Below are positions 26,008 to 35,290 of a stretch of 64,000 nt of DNA, in pieces. The notes under the pieces are model-generated. The model saw nothing but the letters and a program-made list of their open reading frames with translations, was not told the DNA's origin and searched no databases. A program made the translations under genes and the position numbers. Positions within the stretch are counted from its first letter, which is position 1, and every line of letters begins with the position of its first letter. This stretch comes from Cyathus striatus (Eukaryota; Basidiomycota; Agaricomycetes; Agaricales; Nidulariaceae): the NCBI GenBank assembly GCA_025738555.1, contig JAOVFP010000024.1, positions 1,240,001 through 1,304,000 on the forward strand, in the 5' to 3' direction.

Positions 26008-27952
26008 TCAAGTTAGCTCGTGTCGATCCTTTTTAACCAGTATCGTTCTACGTATTCTATCATTCTGGCTAATCCGCGCTCCTACCGATCCACTTGCCGG
26101 CGACTGAATAGTGCTCGTCCTTGTATAAGGAGGAGGAGAATCCATGCCATCGCTCATTTGAGTAGTGAATATTGAATTAGCCTGTCCTTCAGGGAAAGCA
26201 GGAGTAGACGGGGAAGCAGCTGTAGAATAACCAGAATACCCCGCAACGGAATAAGACGTATCCGAGCCACTGAAAAGAGACTGCACGTATGATAACGCAT
26301 ATGACTCTGATCTTGTAGGAGAAGGTAATATCTGCAAAGCCATTTCTTCTCCTTCAACCAGCCGAAAATCTGTGCGACGTACAGGCATTAGAGCAGTCGG
26401 TGCTTGGCTGGCTGTTGGCTGTGACAAAACAAAAGGTTGTGGTCCATTCAGTCGTTTGTACGTTGGATGCTGAAGCCTCCAGAACTTGTAACCTTGCAAA
26501 ATTCCAAGGTAAAACAGAATCGCACACGCGACACTTCCCAGCGTTATACCAGCAATTGTACCTGCTTCAAGCTTCCTAGGGGTTCTGCTCGTTTTGCAAA
26601 ACCAAGGGAACCTTGGTCAACGCCGCTTGCTGAAGCGACTCTGTATTATCATCATCAGCAAGATCCAGTGAAAACCAGATACTGACTTACAGGTATATAG
26701 AGGAGACAAAGGCAGAGCCAAGTAAGTACAGCGTCTCATTTTCGTCAGACCATCCTTCAATAGACCCCCAACATGACCCATTCAGATTTTGAACAAGATA
26801 ATCCTCATTGATAGAAAAGGATTGTGCTCCGAACGTAATAGTCAACGACATTCGAGTCTGGCAAGGAACGCTCCACAAATATGATGTTGCTGATATCCCA
26901 CTTTTGTTGGCGTCCGCGACACGATCGTCTATTAAATATTTAGTTTACACATATAAGTTGCGTATAAGATATAGCAACAGAAACTCACAAATAGACATTG
27001 CTTCCGCATACGGGAAAATCAAGCTAGGAACGTAGGGCTCCACAATCGCATTCATCTCCCCACTCCTAGAAGTGGAGGAGCGCTCAGATACACTTATATT
27101 CCACGAATCAAGCTCAATAATCCAGTCGGAATTGATGCTGGCATTTGAAACTATTGCAAGTGTTCTCCAGGAAATGTCACCTACATATGCCGTCTGATCA
27201 GGAACAAGCCAGTCAAATGTACCACCCTGCTGAGAAGAAGCAGTTGGGGGATTTAACTGCAGGCCAAAGGATATGTTGGAATTAGAAGGATTTCGTGAAA
27301 GCCATACGCCTAGACCGCTATTGTTGAAGTCACCGTTGTGTCGATTTGTACCGAGACCCAAGATACCAGATATACCTGGCGTTATTAGAGAACTAGACTC
27401 ATTTGCTAAAAGCACTACACATAAGCATGGTCAAAGGGGTGAAGTATTCACAAAATATGATAGGACGCACTAGGGTGGTTGATATAATCCCATGAAGCAC
27501 CGCTGGCTTGAATGAAGGAACAGTTCTCTAGCATCATCCCACCACTAAGGGAACCACCTATGATTTGAACACTGTTGTTCCCAGTTGTTTCGCCTGCAGC
27601 AAGTGAGGAGGACAAGTCGTATCTTACAAACAGTTTTATATCTTGCGCATAATCCAGGGAATACAAAGACATACTTGATATCCGTGTTGCACGAACTACA
27701 CTCCGTGCCAGCTACAACGCAGTAGCCTGTACCCATCGACAGAGCAAACTTATAGCGCTGCTTTGCCTGTATGATGGTTATTATATTACCAATGGAACTG
27801 ATCAATGTACATACCATATCCACCTGCATGACATAACGACGTTCAGCATCAGTCGTCAACTGGATAGGTATGGTCTTTAGAGTAGTTTGGCTACCATAGG
27901 CAATTCGAGCAACAGGAAGTAGACATAGGAGAAAATGACTGAGAGTAAGCAT
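26008..27952 (-). CDS. Membrane-anchored pepsin-fold protein lacking both catalytic Asp (pseudo-aspartic protease)
   Basis: The ATG at 27952 opens a signal peptide (MLTLSHFLLCLLPVARIAYG). Peptidase A1-like blocks follow: YVMQVDM plus AKQRYKFALSMGTGYCVVAG, TECSSCN, then SGILGLGTN and LDSWNISVSERSS, and near the end of the fold LSLTITFGAQSFSINEDYLV, SCWGSIEGWSDENETLYLLG and SAFVSSIYL, typical of the pepsin C-lobe. Where active enzymes have DTGS, this protein has SMGTG, and where they have the second DTGT/DSGT it has VEPYVPS, so neither catalytic Asp is present. A membrane span (GITLGSVACAILFYLGILQG) leads to a cytoplasmic Ser/Pro-rich tail ending RHELT. Several short introns. Many N-x-S/T sites fit an extracellular domain. 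It could be a lectin-like or receptor-like derivative; function unknown. Confidence 0.75.
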
Positions 27953-28388
27953 CGTAAAGCCAGGCTTCGAAGGTTTCACTGTTCTATCAAAAACCACTCG
28001 GAGGCGATGCATTCCAGCGCTAGTAGGTTCGCCGCTACTTCTGCTAATCCTTAAACACTACTATTGGACCACGACGCCGCCTCCTGAGTAAACCCACAGC
28101 TGATAAGGGTTGCATTTGAACCATGTGCGATGACTTGTGATGACCTTACTTTAGACATTCTATCAATAGCCAAATAGCGTCATTGCGATGAAAGCTCCAT
28201 TTTGAGCGCTACACGGTTCCGGTGACCTCCGGTGACTGATATATTCAAACAAGTTTCCCCGCTCTTTCTTCGTGCTCAAACAAGTGCTAGTAATAGGATA
28301 GATCACGCTGTAAGACGTAAACAATGATGTATGTGAACTTTGAGTAACTGGGACCCTCAACTAGAGTATGGTTACAGGCAAAAAATCC
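27953..28388. other. Intergenic region between pepsin-like gene and CLPP
   Basis: 436 bases, upstream of the pepsin-like gene and downstream of the ClpP gene on the same strand; no feature recognised. Confidence 0.5.
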
Positions 28389-29508
28389 TCAAGATGCGAG
28401 GTCAGACTCTGTTGGTCGTTTTTCTAATATTCCATCTACGATACCGAAGTCCATTGCTTCTTGCGCTATAGATAAGTCAGAAGAGAAATCAAGAAAGAAG
28501 AAAGGACATGCATACCAGTCATGTAGTAATCTCGTTCAAGTGCTTTCTCTAAATCGTGTGTTAGTCTGTTTCAACCATCAAAAAGCACATGACCAACCAA
28601 AGCGTTCCAATCCTTGAGCCTCGGTCTCCCCATCTTTCGCACAATGCTTTTGGTATATACCAGTTAGAAGTCGTCGAATTCGCAATATCTCTTTTGCATG
28701 TATGGCAATATCAGACGCTTGACCTGAGGCTCCTCCAGACGGCTCTGAACGCATAGAAGTCAACAGCATAAACAAAATAAAAAGGCAACAAATAATCCTA
28801 CGGTGAATCATAATGCTTGCATTGGGTAGACAATGTCGTCTTCCCTTTTCTCCAGCAGCTAGAAGAAGGGAGCCCATGGATGCGGCAAGACCTAAACTAT
28901 ATGTATGTATGGGAGATGAAACATACTATCGGCACTGTCAGTGGGATATATGTCGAATTTGGTGTGATGACAACTCTACCTGCATCTACAATCTTTAATT
29001 TGTATGTTAAGTGGACACTGCTTCTAAACTCACTGTGTCGTAGATTGCCAGTCCAGCGGTGACACTACCTCCCGGGGAGTTAATATACAGGTGTATTGGT
29101 TTAGTTGAGTCTTCTGCCTCAAGAAACAGTAATTGAGCTACAATTAAGGTGGAGTCATTGTCTCTGATCTGATATTATGTAGTGAATAAACTTTGATAGA
29201 ACAGTGTTCAAAAATGTAACATACAGGTCCGTGTAGCATAATAACCCTTTCCCTCAGCAGTCTGGAGAATATATCATACGATCTTTCCCCGCGTCCCTAT
29301 AGTTGATACATAAGTAAAGGCCAGAAATAATGAGGGCAGCAGCTAGTAGTACCGTCTGTTCTATGACAATGGGTACCAAGTTTGCGGACGGAGGCTGTAT
29401 CCATTGAGAGTGGATTTCTGGTAGAGACTGGCCAGCGAGGGGATGAAACCATCGGCATATGCTCCGTGGAGTCGCCTTGCAGAGACGGGGTCGAAGACAA
29501 GAAAGCAT
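28389..29508 (-). CDS. ATP-dependent Clp protease proteolytic subunit, mitochondrial
   Basis: ClpP forms the tetradecameric serine protease chamber used with ClpX in the mitochondrial matrix. The leader [20 protein letters not shown] is Arg/Cys-rich and fits a presequence. Core blocks are [29 protein letters not shown] with [14 protein letters not shown], the catalytic Ser in [17 protein letters not shown], the catalytic His in ASIMIHQPSGG (split by an intron after the His codon's first base of the next codon) and [12 protein letters not shown] with [10 protein letters not shown] near the end. Five or more short introns interrupt it. The stop is at 28389-28391. The frame upstream of 29508 stays open to about 29583 but has no ATG. 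It is divergent from the Brl1-like gene. Confidence 0.9.
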
Positions 29509-29879
29509 AACAGTGAAGTCCAAGGTTTGTGACGGACGAAACCAAGTCCAATGCAACTTCTTCGCTGATAGACGCGTTCTCAAGAATCCAACTGACTTGT
29601 ATTCAACTTGTATTAGTGTGCAAGTTTATTGTTCAAACTTCCAAGTTCAAATTGAAATTTGCACGTGATCTTGCGGTCGCGTGACTGACGCGTTAGCCAC
29701 ATTCTCGGAAGACTCTTCGTTCATTCTTCTTCGTCTTGTCCTCGCTGCCGCATACTTATGCTCACTCATCTACGTCTTACACGAGGATAAACACTAAAGC
29801 CAAGGCCTAATTTTCCATCCATTTTATCACATTTAACGACCATTTCATTCATCCTTTCTCGTCTTTCAAATCTATCACT
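29509..29879. promoter_or_regulatory. Shared upstream region of CLPP and BRL1
   Basis: 371 bp between divergent starts. Around 29655-29685 there is a GC-rich patch (CACGTGATCTTGCGGTCGCG) that includes a CACGTG E-box. No functional assignment beyond that. Confidence 0.4.
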
Positions 29880-31250
29880 ATGGCTGGAAGATTCCAAACA
29901 TATCGCTCGAAAGAGGCTCCGATGGACTACCAGTGGACCAATCGAAATGAAGTAAAACCTGTATGGGTGGCCGGAGATACCGATATGGAGACTCCTCGTA
30001 AACGTAAGTTCTTTCTTTTATCCTCAGAGCTTTCATTTCACCTTCGCCAGCAGGTCCACATGACTCCATGAACTCTCCTGCTCCAGCATTTGATACTCCT
30101 CAGCCTCCGATTTTTGGTGCAAATCAGAATGTTCCATTCATGTTTCAGCAATCTATACCTCAGAACCCTCAAACATGGATCCCTCCACCGCAGTTTTCAC
30201 CCACAAAGGCCTTCCCACCCCAGGAGGAACTTAAGGATGTTGATATGACTGAAGCCAGTCCGGAGAAGCGAGAAGAAAAAGAGTCTGAAGATGGGAGTGG
30301 AAGGCCAATGTCATTCGGAGGGCTGCGGCGGATATACAATTCGAGACGTAGACGAGGATTCAAATCTCGGCGTGGCGAAGATGAGGCTGGTATTGAACTG
30401 GATAGCGATGACGAAGATTCAGATGACATTGCTGCATTAACACAGAATACATCGAACCATTACACTCTTAATTTACCTGCTCCAGCACCACTGCCATCTG
30501 ATACACCCTACGTTCTTCTAGGGTAAGAATTTCTATGTACGTCGAGGCTACTTTCTGACGAGGCTACAGATACCTTCAGTTTTTCTTTAATCTATCGCTA
30601 ATATTACTTTTCCTGTACCTTGTCATGCAGTTCATTCTGACCGTACAACGGGATGTAGAACATCGCATTGCAGAGTATTCACAAGGTAAGCGTTCTTAGT
30701 TGTGTATGAGTGTCTTGTTCTAATGTCATGCAGATATCGTCCAAGAAATTGCCATGTGTGCATTGCAGTACAAAAACAACCAATGTGCGACAAATGCTAT
30801 TCCTGCCATGACACAGCAATGTGCGAACTGGGAGGCGTGTATGAACCGTGATCCCTCTGTCATTGGTCGTGCCAGAGTTGGTGCAGAGCTGATTGCAGAA
30901 GTAGTCAATGGATTTGTAGAACCGATTAGTTGGAAAACTCTGGTACACACGAGTTATACATTTTTGACTTCGGCCGCTAATCAATCTTGCAGATTTTTAC
31001 TCTAACTTCACTGGCATTTCTTACCGTTTTCATCAATGCCCTTTTATCACTTTACAGATCCCGCCACCAGCCTGCACCTGCACCATCTACTCCTTTCCCC
31101 ATTGCTCACCATCCTGCGCAGCATTTCGGGAACTATCTTCCTCCAGGATCTAGCTCTAGATGGGGGGGCCGCTATCAGCCTGAAGAGAATATGGAATCCC
31201 CTGCGAGGAGGCGCCGACTCGATGGAGGTGAAAACGCAAATACGAAATAA
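29880..31250 (+). CDS. BRL1: Brl1/Brr6-type nuclear envelope protein (di-sulfide bridge nucleocytoplasmic transport domain)
   Basis: Five exons join in phase: 29880-30003, 30054-30522, 30570-30685, 30734-30942, 30993-31250 (391 residues). Brl1/Brr6 proteins sit in the nuclear envelope-ER and promote nuclear pore complex assembly. Seen here: a hydrophilic N-terminus (MAGRFQTYRSKEAPMDYQW), an acidic patch (ELDSDDEDSDDIAALTQ), a first span (FFFNLSLILLFLYLVMQFIL), a lumenal loop with four Cys (ALQYKNNQC, TQQCANWEACM and MCALQ), and a second span (TLTSLAFLTVFINALLSLY) with a basic tail. The four-Cys loop between two spans is the family signature. Brl1 and Brr6 cannot be told apart with certainty. 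Confidence 0.88.
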
Positions 31251-31935
31251 CACTAATTGTTCAAGTATTCCCATAGTATCTTTGCTCTCCATAATAACCA
31301 CCTATGCATCTTGTCGCTATTTATAGGCATATAATAAGGTAAGTACACGATTTGTATTAAATCACTGATATATACTCATTTTCACTTAGACAGATACCTC
31401 AATGCACTTGTTTCCCTTATTCCCATGAACATATCATCTATTTTCGTTTGGGTCATCGTTTAAGTTCTGCATATTTTCTTCGTGTCTTCGAAGGTACTTC
31501 AGGTTCATGCAAGGTCTTCTGTCTTACTGTTGTTCCTGATGAACTTTTGGGGTAAGTATTTTCTTTTATGCTACAAGCTACTCTTTCTGAGAGTCTTTCT
31601 GACCATCGTACGCGTGTATTCTATGCTTGTTGAAAAAGGTTCGAAATGAGCTACTTACAACAAAGGCTCCGCAAGAAGATCCACTAGTTACAAGGTTTCA
31701 ATCTGCGTTAATAAATGTGAAGTTTGATAGATCATTTCCGTTGGTTTCAGGCATGCCTCGCACTATCTCTACACTCTATGCTAAACTAACTTTACCGAGG
31801 CGCAGTGGGAGTATGATAGCTTTACCGGTATGTACGTTTTGAGGGCAGTGCGTGGCCTCTTGACGTATAGTGCTTTAAACTGATCCACCTACATACTTAG
31901 CAGAAGTCGGGGGCTCTGCTAACCCCGATTGTATC
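31251..31935. other. Intergenic region left of the inverted-repeat element
   Basis: About 685 bases with short open frames but no recognisable gene. It ends with the 9-bp target duplication GATTGTATC at 31927-31935. Confidence 0.4.
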
Positions 31936-32146
31936 CAGTCTCCTTCCCAGACCCTATAGGATGTCTCGATCCTAGAGCGGTACACAGTTGTTATTCCTAG
32001 TTCTACGAGTTATTTGGGAAATTCCTAAGTTGTTTTGATTGACCAATCATATCACTTTATTTAATCATTCTCTTTTTGGAAATGGATACTTTTGAACTTT
32101 AATTCGGTGAGACATCCTATAGGGTCTGGCATATAACATATACAAA
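31936..32146 (+). repeat. Left terminal inverted repeat of the 31936-33521 element
   Basis: 211 bp, AT-rich inside. It carries the motif CAGACCCTATAGGATGTCTC at 31948-31967 and its reverse complement at 32109-32128, so the arm itself has inverted ends. Confidence 0.85.
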
Positions 32147-32559
32147 TAGGAGGGTCAAAGTGACCGCCGCAGAGGCCATGAAATTCTGAGTTTGAAATCT
32201 ACCGTTTCCAAAAATAGATGAAGGTACAGCATCAATGGTTTGCGATGGCATATCGCGTCGATTGACAAGATTAACAATCAGCAACGACGACAACGATGGA
32301 CAACAATGCCTCTAGTAAGCCCTGTGCTTTGTCTTCCTTGAATTCGTCTGACATGTTGACATTAAATCATATTATTTTTTTTGTGATATGCAGGTGGAAT
32401 TTGTGAGCACAATCTCCAACTTTCCAATTGTTCAGAACGAACTTCAAGTCCTCGAATTTAGACAGCGGATTCAAGATCTTTTGAATACCGGAGAAAATGT
32501 TGGAACATTAGGTTGACTTTCGGAAAAATGCAAGGTTTGCAGTACAGATCCTTAGAATA

Positions 32560-33160
32560 TCACGGACCTCGTTCAGAATATGCTTCGGAAGTGTTGCGGA
32601 CATCACCAAGATTGGGATATCTTTTGGTAAGATATCTCTAATACGTCCAACTTCATTGTATTCGGGCCTAAATGCACTCCAGATTTAGACACAGTGCGCC
32701 TCATCAATGATACATAATGTGACTTGTGAAGCTCCGATTCTGGAACAGTTGCTCAAAACCTCCTTTGCTTTTGACCAATTGCTCCAGGCTGACAACGATT
32801 ATTTGGTATTCAAAGTTCTCGATAGCCTAAGGTATGATAAGTATCCTTTACTACAAGTGCTTTATTTATACTTACCTGAAGATTTGCAGCTGTAGCTGTG
32901 TCTCTCCCAATGAATATACCCCCTTTCCCTGCTTTACTTAGTAAATCCACATGTTACTTTCCCAGTATGTTGAGAGGTGTGATAATTACAAGTATGCTGT
33001 TCACTGGGTGAAATAAGAACGGCATCCAGAAAGTCAATGTCTTCCCAAGGCCTGTTCCAGCAATTGAAATGACATCGCAATCACGTTTGAGAACTGCTTG
33101 AACCACATTGATTTTCCAGAGACACAGGCATATACCAAACGTGGCTAGCAGGGCAGACAT
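32560..33160 (-). pseudogene. RecQ-like DNA helicase fragment (broken)
   Basis: Read on the minus strand from 33160 the frame gives FGICLCLWKINVVQAVLKRD, then the P-loop region ISIAGTGLGKTLTFWMPFLF and VIITPLNILGK. Further on, in other frames, come IENFEYQIIVVSLEQLVKSK and FEQLFQNRSFTSH, then LCIIDEAHCV (motif II) and IPILVMSATLPKHILNEVRD (motif III). Frame changes between these parts and absence of the second helicase domain show a decayed, truncated copy. It lies entirely within the inverted-repeat element, so it looks like captured sequence. Such RecQ-like genes are frequent in repeats of mushroom-forming fungi. Confidence 0.75.
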
Positions 33161-33312
33161 ACAGCAGTTGCAAAGGTTTACATTACAACGAAATCAACAC
33201 AACTTCCCCACCTGTTAACGAAAAGTATCCCTGAATATTTGTTTCATCCCTGAGCGTTTACTTTCAGACTCAGAATGATGTCGGTGAGCTGGCGATCAAG
33301 GTGGCTGTGGTG

Positions 33313-33521
33313 TTTGTATATGTTATATGCCAGACCCTATAGGATGTCTCACCGAATTAAAGTTCAAAGTACCCATTTCCAAAAAGAGAATGATCAAATA
33401 AAGTGATATGATTGGTCAATGAAAACTACTTATGAATTTCCCAAATAATTCATGAACTCGGAATAAAAATTGTGTACCACTCTAGGATCGAGACATCCTA
33501 TAGGGTCTGGGAAGGAGACTG
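33313..33521 (-). repeat. Right terminal inverted repeat of the 31936-33521 element
   Basis: Reverse complement of the left arm with scattered mismatches. The 20-bp motif occurs at 33331-33350 and inverted at 33490-33509. Confidence 0.85.
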
Positions 33522-33530
33522 GATTGTATC

Positions 33531-34913
33531 CGGTCATCTTGTCAAACGTAAATAAGGTTATTGATTTCATACATCGTAAACCCTTACACGGTAAGTATGG
33601 GGTTAAATTTTAGCTCTTTCATTACCTAAGAAGCCGTACGGTACGAACATTATTATAGTACTAGGCTACTCTCCACCAGTTCTCTACCGCTGCTGTACAC
33701 CCGAAGAATAACCGGTACTTAAAACTTTGATCTTCTTTGTTATCGCAAGATGCAATGTTTTGATACTTATACCTCAGATAAATGAAGTCGCGTGAAATTC
33801 GCTGATAGGCAGACTTGACTCCGGAGTGCGGCAATCTCCCCTTGAAAGGCATTCAATTCAGTCTCTGCCGTGAACTATCTTCTAAGACCACTATAAAATT
33901 CGGACCTTATTTGAGAATACCTCTAGTCGTGCACCTCGTGCCTAAGTTATGTGGCAATCCCCAAGCAGTTGGTATGGGCACATCCATATATATAATGAAA
34001 TACGCGTTACCCAAGCGTTACCTGCTTCTTCGACTGTCAGGTTAATTACAGCTTATCCGGTTTACACCGAGCTTCACTAACTGCGGCGTTTTTGAGGTAT
34101 CGTTCTTGTGTCATTAAAAGGACTAGTTAGTCTTGTTTATAGGCATTGGATCGAACTACGACTAAAAGAAGGAAAAACATGTTCTCGAAGGTGATGCTGA
34201 GTTACAACAGCATGGGACAGCATTACCGCATTCGAAACACTTCTTCTGTTAAGGTCCGGGCTGTTGGTTACTGTGAATGGTTTCTACCTATTTCAGTGAT
34301 CAGTGATTCTTGATTCTGCTTGTCAAAAGGTTTCATCTACTCACGCAACATTGATTTATTCATTAACAGCGTAAGTTAACGCCAAATTTATATGTACTAT
34401 TCGTCATCCGCGAACTCCACGGCTGAGAGTATTTCTGTCATAGGTTGCTATGTATACATTAAACCTCGGGGAATAAATTTCGAACTGTTCGTTTTGTATC
34501 AATATATGTATGCATTCGGTTCCCAAACACATATACTGATACCGAGCTGTATCAAACTCAAGTGCAATTTAAACGTTCTTACTGAAAAGAACTTAATGAT
34601 ATTGGCTTGATCACAAGAGATCACTAAGTTAATGTACTACCTAGCGAATACACATGCTCCGCAAAGCCTACTAACAAGGCTGAAAAATGACAATAATATA
34701 CGACTGACCTCATCAGATTCAACTCGATGCTTGTTGTAAACCACTGGATATGTAACAATCAACTTACATAGGATATGTGAATTGCCTGCGGAAGGCCCAA
34801 AAAGTGCTAAAATTAAGTGTACAATGTGAAAGCGAGAAAATCTGACACCAACACTACTCCACGTCCAGAGACCTTGTCCTGAATGAGATCACACAGATCT
34901 CTTGTAGCCGATG
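33531..34913. other. AT-rich intergenic region right of the element
   Basis: About 1.4 kb. Open frames are short and without motifs. No RNA gene or second repeat was found by eye. Confidence 0.4.
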
Positions 34914-35290
34914 TTATTTCTTCGTCCCTCCGGCGGCGGCAGCAGCCGCTGCTGCTTTCTCTTCCTCCTTTTTCTGGACAAAGATTAGTAATTTGAGCTA
35001 TGTGCTATAGTATGCATTACCTTCTGTTTTGCTCTCAAAACCTCAGCATCACTATAAAAAAGCATTAGTACATGTATTTGAGCGAATAAAGCGATAAACA
35101 TACGCTTCTTTGCGCTTCGCAAGACTTGCAGCACTCTCCTTTGGTTTCTTCTGATTTGCGGACTTCTTTTGTGCTCGCAGTCGATCTTGCTCTCGCTGAT
35201 TACCTCCTAATGACGACAGCGTCTTCAGTGAATCGAGCCAGATTCTCAAAGAGAATAGGTGAAAACAAAGAAATGGCACTTACGAGTCAT
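34914..35290 (-). CDS. Small EDRK-rich factor (4F5/SERF family)
   Basis: A tiny, highly charged protein of about 67 residues assembled from four exons: MTRGNQREQDRLRAQKKSAN, QKKPKESAASLAKRKEA, DAEVLRAKQKKKEEEKA and a C-terminal run of Ala then GGTKK. The start MTRGNQRExDRxRAQKK is the 4F5 signature. The first coding exon is only seven bases (ATGACTC, 35284-35290) before a GTAAGT donor; this is forced by the conserved MTRGNQ. SERF proteins are disordered and modulate protein aggregation and RNA or organelle binding in animals; in fungi the role is not established. The stop is at 34914-34916. Confidence 0.85.

Larger units (their letters stand above)
31936..33521. mobile_element. Non-autonomous DNA transposon with ~210-bp terminal inverted repeats and 9-bp target duplication
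   Basis: The element runs from CAGTCTCC (31936) to GGAGACTG (33521), 1586 bp. It is flanked by perfect direct repeats GATTGTATC at 31927-31935 and 33522-33530. Its terminal inverted repeats (31936-32146 and 33313-33521) are nearly identical by eye, with a few substitutions and indels. Inside are pieces of a RecQ-like helicase on the minus strand and an unidentified plus-strand open segment near 32295-32510. No transposase frame is seen. A 9-bp duplication with long inverted repeats and captured host sequence is the pattern of Mutator-like (Pack-MULE) elements; this class call is inference. Confidence 0.8.

Noticed and set aside
31627..31842. Plus-strand 71-residue frame left of the inverted-repeat element
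   Set aside because: No motif, and no continuation found right of the element, so there is no support for a gene interrupted by the insertion.
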